From assembly GCA_963565915.1 (NCBI GenBank), contig OY751491.1:4836001-4900000 (forward strand): DNA of 64,000 nucleotides, read 5' to 3'. Positions within the stretch are counted from its first letter, which is position 1. Each line of letters begins with the position of its first letter. Below the pieces are notes generated by a model. The model worked only from the letters and a program-made list of their open reading frames with translations. It was not told the DNA's origin and made no database searches. The stretch comes from Entoloma clypeatum. Its lineage: Eukaryota > Basidiomycota > Agaricomycetes > Agaricales > Entolomataceae. Positions 46,001 to 55,246 of this stretch are shown here, piece after piece. Made by a program: the position numbers and the translations under genes.

Positions 46001-46267
46001 ATTTATTGCGCTATTTCATGTCTCTCAAAGGTATTTTTATTCTTTGATGATCTATTGATCTCAGATTGACTTCTGATGAGACCTGTCTATTCTTGTTTTG
46101 GAATTAGACTTATGGGTCTCTGATAAGACCTTAAATGACAGCGTATGCTAAACGACACAGCAGATCCCCTTTAGCGCCCTTATGGCTGCTGCCATTTATT
46201 TTGGCTCTTCACTAGGACTTGAATGTCTTCTTGTGAACAAGTATTGAAACCTGACGGAATCACACTT
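43002..46267 (+). other. Noncoding 3' region of element G
   Basis: AT-rich sequence with short frames only. It carries thirteen hairpin motifs (see array) and the small ORF at 45,711. No remnants of copia integrase (HHCC, GPxxW), RT (YVDD) or RNase H were recognised. A purine tract GAGGGGGAG at 46,268-46,276 precedes the 3' LTR. Confidence 0.6.
45711..45905 (+). CDS. Small ORF in element G, unknown (64 aa)
   Basis: Clean ATG with a GC-richer composition than the surrounding noncoding region. The N-terminus is aromatic/hydrophobic (MAFFAYFSTAFYTRFAHADQ). A Thr/Ala/Ser tract follows, encoded by ACC repeats, then a Lys-rich end (NDKTSEKK). There is no homology that I recognise. It could be a chance frame over an ACC/GCC repeat, or a short element-encoded peptide with a membrane-interacting start. 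Confidence 0.35.
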   Translation: MAFFAYFSTAFYTRFAHADQLAHVASTNASTTTTTTTAASAAASSSPSGNNTAMTTNDKTSEKK

Positions 46268-46276
46268 GAGGGGGAG
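46268..46276 (+). promoter_or_regulatory. Polypurine tract of element G
   Basis: GAGGGGGAG directly before the 3' LTR. Confidence 0.8.
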
Positions 46277-46719
46277 TGTTGAGAATACATTCTAGACGGA
46301 TGTCTCGACAGTCAATCACATGTCTATAAACATGTGTATTCCCATATGGAGTTACATATGGAAGTGTTCTAGACTTAGAACAATCTAGACTCGCTCTAGA
46401 TCCCTGACTCATTAGATATGTGTCAGACGTGCATAACATATGTCATGTTATGTCACATCATGTGCTTGTCACACTATGTGACTATAAGTCACATATTACC
46501 ATATACGTGAGTTTATGGTTCTGCGACAGAACTCAGTTTGTACTTGTTTGTACATGGTCTGTGCGCATCCTTGTAGGTATAAATACTCGATGTATCCGTA
46601 TCTGCAATAATAGGACTCTTACCAAGTACCTTCATCACTCAAGCTCTTCACGCTCTTCTTGCCTCCAATGTGAGTATCTTACCCAGGCTTCCCTGCGTAT
46701 GTAGGTGTGCTGTTTGATA
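46277..46719 (+). repeat. 3' LTR of element G (443 bp)
   Basis: Same length as the 5' LTR. Three differences (near 46,343, 46,596 and 46,715). Followed by TCGTG and the resumed recombinase frame. Confidence 0.95.
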
Positions 46720-47792
46720 TCGTGGGCCCCAGGAACTATTGAAGGTTATAGCACTGGACTGGCTGCCTTTCACCTCTATTGTGACCATCTACAGATTCCC
46801 GAACCTCAAAGAGCACCAGCATCACGCCAACTCATCGAGCTCTTTGCAGCAACCCTTGCAGGATACTACGCGGAGACTACAATCGGCAGCTACTTATCGG
46901 GTGTGCGGGCATGGCACATCATCCATGGCCTACCTTTTACCGTCGATCGCAGCACCATGCAGACCATCTTGAGAGGTGCCGCAAAACTTGCGCCCCCAGA
47001 ATCCAAGCGCAACAAACGAGACCCACTTCTTATCAGCACCATTCGAGCCATCAAGCTCAAGTTAGACCTGAACGATCCTCTTGACGCCGCAGTCTTTGCA
47101 TGTCTCACCACCACCTTTTGGTGTTCCTCACGACTTGGTGAATTCACGGTCAAGAACCGGGACAAATTTGATCCTAACATTCACGTCAAAAGATCGCAAG
47201 CCGAATTTCGAACTTCAGACCGTCATGACATTCCGCAATATGTCTTCCATCTCCCCTGGACTAAGACAACACCCACAGGCGAAGATGTTTTCTGGTCTCC
47301 CCGAGACGGGGACGATGCTGATCCACTTTCGGCTCTCAATAATCATTTCAACATCAACTTTCCTCCCCCAAACCTCCCTCTTTTCTCTTATCTATCTAAC
47401 CACAAGAAACATAGATGCCATGTCGCGCTCACCAAATATGCTTTCGTCAAAAGGGTAAACATGATTCTCAAAGAGCTAGGCTGGGCCCCCATCCAAGGGC
47501 ATTGCATTCGCATCGGCTCAGTCCTTGAGCTTCTCCTCCAAGGTTCGACATTCGAAGCAGTCAAACACAAGGGACGCTGGAAAAGCGAAGCCTTTTCCAA
47601 GTATCTGAGACGCCATGCCGACATTCTTGCTCTTCATCTACAACACGTAGACCACGTCGCAAGGGAACTGACTCGGTTCACTGTCACTTCCCCATCTCGT
47701 GTCGTACCAGAGGCGTTGCAGGCTACAGGATGACTAATGACAGGGGAACGAGGCTAGCTTCGTGTGTCACCCTGTTCCTACAGTTTCGGGGA

Positions 47793-48373
47793 GCTGCTCA
47801 CCTCGTCCCCCTAGTATCTTGATTTGTCGGACCCCTTCGGGGTGTCACCCATTCTCTCCTATGCCTTACTCTCTCCTCCCATCTTAAATATTCTCGTAAC
47901 TTTAGACACGAAATATTTTATATACATCTTGGCATGAACATACTCTAACATAGAGTGCCCCTCGTAGCGAAGCGAGGCTCGCCGAGCAAGCTAGAGATTT
48001 GTCTATGATGAGTCATGTGAATGCAGCATCTGAAACTTGACTCCTCGCTGCATACACGCGACGGCCGCTGAGTGCTGAGCCCTAGGGCTCCTTATAGCGT
48101 GCTTTTATCCCACCCTCCACTCCCTCTTTTCAGATTCCCTCTCTGGACGATCAAGAATCTGCGACACCTCTGCAGGACTCGGTACACGCATGGTGTCTTT
48201 GCCACCCTCCCGCGCTGCTCACCTCGTCCCCCTAGTATCTTGATTTGTCGGACCCCTTCGGGGTGTCACCCATTCTCTCCTATGCCTTACTCTCTCCTCG
48301 CATCTTAAATATTCTCGTAACTTTAGACACGAAATATTTTATATACATCTTGGCATGAACATACTCTAACATA
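47793..48373 (+). repeat. B1-A2-spacer-B2 end of the DIRS/Ngaro-like element
   Basis: B1 47,793-47,952 (160 bp), A2 47,953-48,108 (156 bp, same as A1), spacer 48,109-48,213, B2 48,214-48,373 (160 bp, one or two differences from B1). B1 runs directly into A2 (ACATA/GAGTG), which mimics the joined ends of a circular intermediate. B contains a short GC-rich palindrome, GGACCCCTTCGGGGTG. Confidence 0.9.
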
Positions 48374-49790
48374 GATGGCACGACACGGAGGCCGGGGACG
48401 GACAATGCACCTGAACCTGCTCAACCCCCTTTACGGCAAACCTAGGCTGTCATCAATGTTGATGCCCTCGAATGTGCGTTGGGACCGCCGTGAAAGTCAA
48501 GCCATTAAGACTCAATGTTTATGAGGACCCCGCGCCTCACTACACGAATTGGAGCAGGGAGGGGCAAGCAAAAAACCCGGCGGGAATGAAATCGATCATA
48601 ATTTTGAATGCCAACCATATTGGTGAAATAAAGGCGATGGACAACTCTGCGTCGTTATCGCGGTTCGGGGCAGGACCAAGGGTAGGACATCTTCAAAGGG
48701 AGCAGCCCGATATCCGATCCGATCAATACAGGATGCTCCCAAGCTATCAATGCGACTTTGAGATAGGTGGCACATGAAACCTACCTGAGGGAAAAGTGTG
48801 GCATCAGGAGCGCGCAACCAACAATGCAGGTACCTCTCGTTTGTTCCCCATCTTTGAGTCCCTCGTCATCCACGCATAACTAGACCGAAAAAAAAAAACA
48901 GACTTCTCACTTCCGAGTCCCGATCAACCCTCTACCTTCGTCCTCAACATCTCGAACATCCCCAGCTGCTTTAACCACTTCACCCCTCCCACTCAGCCTA
49001 CATCAAGAGCTTTTCCGCGTTCGTCTACCTCCACACCCAGAACCAAGCCGAGTTTCTCCGGCGGCGGCTCTCCCCAGAGTGGATCTGGTCCACCGTGAGG
49101 TGACGACCCTTCGCCCACCCGAGACACAAGCATCCACAACTTCAACTTGTCGTGGGATCCCCCCGTGCGAGTGCGGGAAGCTGCACTTACTCCGCATGTT
49201 TGGGATCTCACGCCAGACGTCGCCGGCACCGAGTCTAGACAATCTCCTTGATCCTTCAACGTCCTCGTTACAACCGCTCCGTCGACGCTCGGACCGGCGC
49301 GCGCTTGTAGGGGCCATGCAGGACCGTCTCGTTATCTCAGGACCACTGGCACTCCTCCAGCTAACGACGTCGAATATGATGCAGACCGATGTACGCTGGC
49401 CGGCTGTCGAGTCAACCCTTCCATGCGCACCATCGTGCGACCCACTGCGTGACAATGGAGTATATTGGGTATTTCTAAACTTCTCAATATCTGTTTCGGT
49501 AATTCTCAAGTGTTGCCACAGGGTCCATAATGGCGAGGACACCGACGAAGGGGACGGGTGGAACCAGGCGTACGCGTTAAGATGCACACCATGCAGCCAT
49601 TGAAGGATTCTAGGATCAGACCCTTGTTTGAACGAGGCGAATACGCCTGTAGCTGTGCCGCCGACCGCTTGTTGGACTAAGTATTGTCAAGCAATTCCCA
49701 TATTTCCCGTCAACATTCTGTAGTCGGCAGTGGACACCGGCATGCAATGCTTCCTTGTACACGGTTGTCTGTATTGCTGCGGCGGACTCG
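48374..49790. other. Stretch between the DIRS/Ngaro-like element and duplication copy 2
   Basis: It starts with PBDC1-like exon remnants (48,395-48,445). Overlapping open frames on both strands at 49,003-49,603 look coding by length, but they show no family motif and mirror each other, so I do not call a gene. Confidence 0.4.
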
Positions 49791-49794
49791 AAAT

Positions 49795-51080
49795 TTCTTT
49801 GCTGGCCATCGGAAGACACCCGGCGTCGGCGCCCCTGCGACGCTCGAACTCATGAGAATCTGTCTCCCTTCAGTCACGCCTGTCGTGCATTGAAGGGGCT
49901 CATCTCAAGAGATCCTAACTGCCCTGGATCATAATCTACTTGGTGTGACTCTCGCGGCAAGTCGGCTAGTTACCAACGACTTGCTGATGAGATAGTACTG
50001 ACAGAACGCAAAGAAATGATCCTCGCCTCAATACTCATCCCGACCGACAGATCGCAGGCCCACAGATACCCCTGAGGCTTATACACAAACGTGCGCGTCC
50101 TCGGTCACGGTCCGATGGACATGGTACTAGGCTATGCACATATTGCCATGATAATCATCATTTACAAAGTGCAAGAAGGACGCAGCGATAATCCTGACCT
50201 CCACCACAAACAAGTGTTCGAGTTCCAAGCAATCAAAAAACCCTCGCCGAGATGCATTTCTCCGCTACTCTCATCTTTTCAATCAGCTCTCAGCGCCATG
50301 AGCGCCGTCGCAGCTCCTAACCCACGCGTCGTAAGCCATACACCCTACCATAGTATCTGCCAATGTCATCGGGCTGAATCCCGGAAATATATAGCCCTGG
50401 CACGCGCGTACTCCGGGCCCAGCAATGCTGCCCCCGTACTATTATGGCACGCCATGCCACAAGGCTCAGTGCCCCTAGTAGACTCTACTATCCTACAAAG
50501 ACCTGGACGAGAGAGGCCTTTTATCATGTACAGTATTAGAAACCAGTCTCGTAAATGCCAAATTCCCAACTTGGAGGGGCAGTGCATCTTGACATCGAAC
50601 GTTTGAACCCGTTCACGCTTGGTTCACGCACTTGAGGAACATCAGGAACATCACGAGGGGCCGATATCCAACTTTGGAACGCAAAAGTTGCCCTCATGCC
50701 CCACTCGTCATCCCCAGGCTCACGCTCTTTTTTGTCACCGAAGTCCGATTGATAGCCTTTCGAGGTGAGTGCTTCACCAAGATACCGTCTCTTATTAATT
50801 GTGCCAAATCAATGCCTTATATTCTGAACCTTTGCAGAGCCTTCAGGCAAGTGAATCTCCGACCTTTCCAAGCAAGGGTCTGCACATTACAAAAACGTTT
50901 CTCCCCGAGCCCAGGTGCTTGAAAAAAATCATTGATCATAACGTGACGCTCGTAAATTTCATCCATCGTACACACCCATAAAAAAAAAAAGGTTTTAATT
51001 ATACAAGGTAACAACCTACCCGCTCCACCACATCAGTTTGCCGTATCATGGAAGTTACAAGCGCCAAACGTACCATTCTG
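49795..51080 (+). repeat. Segmental duplication, copy 2
   Basis: Same-order counterpart of 33,770-35,920, continuing into the 3' end of the intact PBDC1 gene. The paralogue of the small peptide start lies at 50,251 (ATG kept, frame broken). No other gene is supported here. Confidence 0.72.
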
Positions 51081-51101
51081 GAAACCAGTCCTCGACACAG
51101 A

Positions 51102-52233
51102 CTACTTCCTGCCGTTCCTCTTCCCCGCCGTCTTTTCCTTTTCCTTCTTCGCGGCGTCCTTCCTCGCCTCTTCCTTCGCGATCTCGTGCGCCGCGTCGTT
51201 CAGCCCCAATCGGTTCCTAGCAATCTGTTTTTTTTTACAAGTTAGAATCGCATATAGATATCAACGAGAGAAAAAAAAACTCACCTCAAAAGCGTAAAAC
51301 TACGAAATGGGGAGAGGGTTTGTGTTTAACGACATCATGGGTTGGGATAACTACCCCCAGGCACCCACCTGAAGCCGTGTAACTGTTCAAGAAAAGAAAA
51401 AAAAAAAAAAAAAGGGACGAAGTGCCACATTCAACGAAAAAAAAAATACACAAAGAAACAAAAAAAAACGACGAACCGAACATGGTATTGGTCTCCCCAT
51501 ATTCCCCCCTCGCGTCCGTCCGGATCAGACATCCAAAATTGTACTCTGCAACCTTTTTCTCGTACCTACAAATCCCAATCCATCGACGTCAGAAATATAT
51601 AAAAAGAATTGGGGGGAGGGGAGGGGGGGCTGTAGAGAGAAAAAAAAAAAGAAAAAAAGACCAAAGCGAACGCACGAACTGATAAACTCCCTCCACCGCT
51701 TCTTCCCATCCTCGCTCTTCAACCCGTCCTCGTCGATCTTTGTGAGCTTCTCATGCGAGTTTTCAAACAGCTCCGGGAAGGCTTTCATCGCGTGTTCGAA
51801 TATCTCGTCGTCCAGCCTACGACGTGATGCTTTAGGTAGGTAGACAGTACCGGGCACGGGCACGGGGGGAGGGGGGGAGGGACGCACTTTGTTAGACGCA
51901 GCTGACGGGGAGGGACCTTTTCCAGAAGATTCCAGTATGTCTGGCCAAAGGCGTAGTTGTGAGCAGGATTGGGGGAACGACCCGGAGGGGGTGGCGGGTG
52001 GCGGGGGAACGGAACAACGCACTTGAGCCTGCTCAACCGCCTTTACGGCAAACCTGTCCACCAGAAGATAGGTCAAAATCGTGGATATATACCCCCCCTC
52101 CCCCGCGCGCGACTCACTGTTTCTCGATCTAACCCAAAAAAAGGCGAGTCGGAGTCTATTTTGTATTTTTTTTTACCCGACGACTTACCTCCATGAGATT
52201 CTGGGCGTTCTTGGGATCGAATTGTCCGGCCAT
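51102..52233 (-). CDS. PBDC1: PBDC1/YPL225W-family protein, nine exons with three microexons
   Basis: Exons (minus): 52233-52189, 52128-52118, 52053-52023, 51940-51888, 51816-51676, 51565-51477, 51382-51369, 51299-51285, 51224-51102. They total 522 nt, i.e. 173 aa plus stop, in frame throughout with GT-AG borders. The product carries family landmarks in order: MAGQFDPKNAQNLME, IEKQFAVKAVEQAQ, TYWNLLEKVP, LRLTKLDDEIFEHAMKAFPE, KRWREFISSYEKKVAEYNFG, RTDARGEYGETNTMFVTRLQ, FYAFEIARNR and a Lys-rich tail. Exons 2, 7 and 8 are 11, 14 and 15 nt long and encode IEKQ, VTRLQ and FYAFE. The yeast relative acts as a chaperone for newly made translation factor eEF1A, so a cytosolic role is likely. Exon borders are by eye, but family motifs cross every small junction. 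Confidence 0.88.
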
Positions 52234-52460
52234 GGTTGTGGGGTGCGGGAGAAGGGAGATCGGGGAGAAGAGGTAAACGTAGGCAGTTTGCGAGAGAGAG
52301 AGAGAGAGAAAGTTGAAGTTTGGCGACAAAAGTTTGGGACCATGTGACCCTTAATACGGGGTTATGTAACCGCGAACTTAGCTCATGACGTATTCAACTC
52401 AAATCCACCATTTTATTTTTATTTTTATTTTTGCAGTAATAGTACCTTAGGCCATCAGCA

Positions 52461-53824
52461 TTATATACTCAAATCCACCTTTGCAACAACAACCTCATGC
52501 CCTTGCGCCTCCCAAGCCTTCTCAATCCTCACCACCGAATCCACAGCATCCAGAATAGTCTCCTCAACCCCCAAAAACTCCCCCTTCTTCATCCCCAGCA
52601 CCTCCTCCACCCTCGCAAAATCAATCAGAATTCGATCAAAAGGGAATTTGGGCGGCTCCCCCTTGTTCACCCTCCCCACCAGCTCTGGCCGCTTCTCCCT
52701 GATCAGCTCTATCGCGGCGGAGAAGTCGAGGCCGTGCGGGGAGGAAAGGAGGACGCGCTTGCGTCCGACCTGGGACGCGGGGGGGCTGGTCAGCGCGAGG
52801 ACGAGCGCTCTGGCGACGTCGCGCACGTCTGTGTAGGGGGACGCATTGGGGAAGATGCCGGTTGGGGAGAGGAGGTTTTGGATGATGATGTTGGAGGAGA
52901 GGCCGGTGTTGGGTACGGGGAGGGGGAACCCGTCTGCGAAGGGGCCGTATAGAAATGGAGGGTTCACTGAACGGGGAGAGAGGGGAGGAGAAGCGTTAGA
53001 TGTGGGGAGAAGCTGGGGATGGCAGGCTGCTGCGTTTATTTACCTGTTGTGACGTCGAGATGAGGATGAGCGTCTGCGAACTCCCAGAGCGCCTTTTCAG
53101 CGAGGGTCTTTGCTCCGTGGTATGCAGCCATGGGTGTCCCGTTGATGATGGATTCTCTCGTAGCGGGGTTCCAGTCTACAAAAGCAAATGGACAGTTCCA
53201 AGATTATCCAGATCGAAGAAGAGTCTAGGACCAACCTTTATCGGTGAAGGTCATCTTGGGATGCAATACAGTCGCCATCGAGCTGACAACCACGATCCTC
53301 TTGATCCCTGCCTTCTCGACCTGCTTCACGAGGTTCAGCGTCCCCTCGATCGTGTTCTGCATAACCAAAATTAACAAACCCCCACCCCGAAGAAACAATA
53401 GGATCAGAACACCTCACATTCAACAGGACCTCCGGGGCCTCCTTCCCCGCCAGCGCGCTGGCCGAATGGATCACGGCATCCACACCCTCCAGCGCCTCTG
53501 CGAACTGATCAGTGTCGATGTTGTAGATCGCCACGACCTCGAACTTGTCTCCGTGTTTCTCGTAGGATTTCTTGAGCTGCTCGACTTTGGGTCCGCGGGC
53601 GGTGCTGATAAGTGGAATCGGTGATATGTATGTACAGATCTGGGGAGGAAGGGGACTGGAGAACTCACGCGCGGACACGGTACCCATCTTTGATTGCCTG
53701 GTTGACGATGTGGGCGCCCAAGAATCCAGAGGCGCCGGTTACCTGTTCATAAAAATACAACACGGTCCGGCGTGGGGTTGGATATGGATAGAAGGAAAGC
53801 ACTCACGAGAATTCTTTGAACCAT
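52461..53824 (-). CDS. Extended short-chain dehydrogenase/reductase (NAD(P)-dependent epimerase/reductase type)
   Basis: Exons (minus): 53824-53807, 53742-53669, 53604-53418, 53356-53236, 53175-53044, 52966-52461; 345 aa, in frame. The Rossmann start is MVQRIL then VTGASGFLGAHIVNQAIKDG (TGxxGxxG motif) with RVRATARGPK after it, suggesting NADPH. VVVSSMATVLHP holds the active-site Ser region, and YHGAKTLAEKA gives YxxxK. NPPFLYGPFADGF follows. This matches fungal ketone/cinnamoyl-CoA/dihydroflavonol-like reductases (Gre2 type). The exact substrate cannot be told from the sequence. The first exon is only 18 nt. The 3' end lies about 230 bp from the PBDC1 start. Both are on the same strand. Confidence 0.9.
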
Positions 53825-54044
53825 TGTATGAACAGCAGCAGGAGCACGGGGGAACTTTGAGGTCGTTGTTAGCGAAACGACGATGACAAAACATCATGAT
53901 GGTAGTCGTCGGTGATCACGATATCATGATCACCTCATGCGACAACAAAGTGAGGGACTCGTAGATACTTATCAGCGGCATAGTCTGACTCTGGCGGTGT
54001 AAACGACGTGTAATGGGAGGAGTGAGTGATACTCGCTCCAAACG

Positions 54045-55246
54045 TCAACCAACACCGACTCCAAACTTCTTCAGCTTCTCAAAGTACTTTTGAACCCGAC
54101 TCGCGACCTGCCTCGGCGTCCTCTTCCCATCCATACCGCGTGAGATCTTCTGCCACCTGTCAACCGCAGTAAAATCAAACCTCGAAGAGTCGAGATAACC
54201 AGAACATACCGGTTCTTCTCCCCATCCGGGATCTGCTCGAGCAGCTGCTCCAGGAGATGCTGCTCCGAGACGCTCCACGCCTGCTTGTACGTGTCAGACT
54301 TGGACTTTCCAGGGTTGCCGCGTGAGTGTTTAAGTGGCTTTGCGGTGGTGCAGGCAGGTGAGATGCAGAGGTCGTCGTCGCGGTCGCGGTCGGCGTCATC
54401 CTTGTCAGGCTTGCGCTTCCAGGAGGGTGCGGTGCGAGATTGGACCTTGTATGACGGCTTCCGCATCCGAGTGGACACCGGCCTATACCTCACCTCCTCG
54501 TCCCCCTCCTCCTCTCCGTCCAGCGTGACATCCACCTCCGCGCTCTCGTCCTCCACGTCCCTGCGGATATACACCCCGACCTGCGGCAGCCCCAGCCCAC
54601 CGCATGTCGTCCGTATCTTGCGCTGCTTGAGTTCCCTCAGCTTCTGCCGCTCCCGCTCCCGTCTCGCCTCGGCTGGGTCGACCGTCTGCGCCGCTTCGTC
54701 GTCGTCATCGGAGAGGTCGGACATGCACTCGAAGAGGGAGAGAACGGGGTCGAGGAGGGTGCGTTGGGCGTTTTTGACGAGGAGCTGGAGGTCCGAGAGG
54801 GGCGAGTGTTGGGTCTGGCTGGGCTGGTTACGGCGGGCGTGGGTTTGTTGGATTTGGAGGGTGAGCGTTTTGAGTGGGGTGGGGTCTGTGTTTTTTTTTT
54901 AGGAGGGGGAGGATGGTAAGCGTCAGATACATGAGCTCATTCGAAGATGGTGTACACGTACCGTGGGCTTTGAAGAGAGACCAGTCGATGTCCGGTGGTA
55001 AACTCAGCTGCGCGTCGCAGAGATGTGTCAGGCCAAGCATCGGCTGGGTTAAGGTGGATAAGGAACCGCCCGCGGCTTCGGTCCTTAGCTCGTGGAGCCT
55101 TGTTATGTCGGACCGGGTGTGCTCCAAAAGAGATCTCTGTCGTTGAATGAAAGCTTCAAGCGCTTCAATTCTGTATGGATCAAATCGTTAAATTTTGAAG
55201 AATATATAAGAAGAAACACGGACGTCTGGGCGCTTTTTGGATCCAT
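54045..55246 (-). CDS. SANT/Myb-domain protein, ZZZ3-like
   Basis: Exons (minus): 55246-55224, 55170-54962, 54885-54210, 54156-54045; 339 aa, in frame. The N-terminal part is helical (IEALEAFIQRQRSLLEHTR; LQIQQTHARR). The middle is acidic/charged (MSDLSDDDDEAAQ, then RRERERQKLRELKQRK) and disordered. The C-terminal SANT/Myb domain reads QAWSVSEQHLLEQLLEQIP, NRWQKISRGMDGKRTPRQVA and SRVQKYFEKLKKFG, close to the Myb domain of ZZZ3, a subunit of the animal ATAC acetyltransferase complex. The ZZ zinc finger is absent. Probably a nuclear, chromatin-associated DNA-binding protein. It lies 220 bp upstream of the reductase. Confidence 0.85.

Larger units (their letters stand above)
40974..46189 (+). 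repeat. Dispersed bulged-hairpin motif, at least 19 copies in element G
   Basis: Consensus GCGCC(n3-8)GGC-T-GC: a 5-6 bp stem with one unpaired base on the 3' arm, two bases from the stem foot. Copies start at 40974, 41068, 41113, 41208, 41260, 41455, 43359, 43597, 43640, 44440, 44488, 44865, 44909, 45256, 45443, 45505, 45962, 45983 and 46174. Six lie between the primer site and gag, thirteen after gag, and none inside gag. Stem changes are often paired: GCACCC with GGGTTGC at 41455, and GCGCTT with AAGCAGC at 43640. The bulge is always on the 3' arm, so all copies share one orientation. Loop length and sequence vary. Function unknown. Confidence 0.85.
40419..46719 (+). mobile_element. Copia-type element G: LTRs and gag, no recognisable pol (6,301 bp)
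   Basis: 443-bp LTRs, 5-bp duplication TCGTG (40,414-40,418; 46,720-46,724), half-tRNA(iMet) primer site, intact gag, polypurine tract. The 3.3 kb after gag contains no open pol and no RT, integrase or RNase H motif that I can see in any frame. LTRs differ at three positions of 443 (two of them CpG), so it moved recently, presumably using proteins from another element. The layout resembles the TR-GAG non-autonomous elements described in plants. The noncoding parts carry the hairpin array and a 64-codon ORF. Confidence 0.93.
40156..47733 (+). pseudogene. Tyrosine recombinase (ORF3), interrupted by copia G
   Basis: Reading 40,156-40,418 and then 46,725-47,733 gives one 423-aa frame, so removal of the copia and one TCGTG copy restores ...LEDVLKAS-WAPGTIEGY. 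It overlaps the end of ORF2. Domains: SAM-like core-binding region (TIGSYLSGVRAWHIIHG), then the catalytic domain with the first Arg in CSSRLGEFTV, HxxR in GHCIRIGSVLELLL, GRW, and the nucleophile Tyr in FSKYLRRH. All R-H-R-W-Y positions are present. It would circularise or integrate the cDNA. The second half (46,705-47,733) remains as an open frame after the copia LTR. Confidence 0.92.
36099..48373 (+). mobile_element. DIRS/Ngaro-like tyrosine-recombinase retrotransposon, split by copia G
   Basis: About 6.0 kb without the nested copia. Order: A1 repeat, gag (with intron), RT-RNase H, tyrosine recombinase, then B1-A2-spacer-B2. This A1...B1-A2...B2 split-direct-repeat layout, the lack of a target duplication and the recombinase in place of a DDE integrase define the PAT/Ngaro type of DIRS-order elements. 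All three ORFs are open apart from the copia insertion, so the element was probably recently active. It lies inside a duplicated PBDC1 copy. Confidence 0.9.

Noticed and set aside
36099..48373. Crypton (DNA transposon with tyrosine recombinase)
   Set aside because: RT and RNase H with full catalytic sets, and split direct repeats, place it in the DIRS order instead.
49003..49603. Overlapping 174- and 194-codon frames on both strands
   Set aside because: No domain, no intron signals and no agreement with the duplicated region. A GC-rich, stop-poor stretch explains both.
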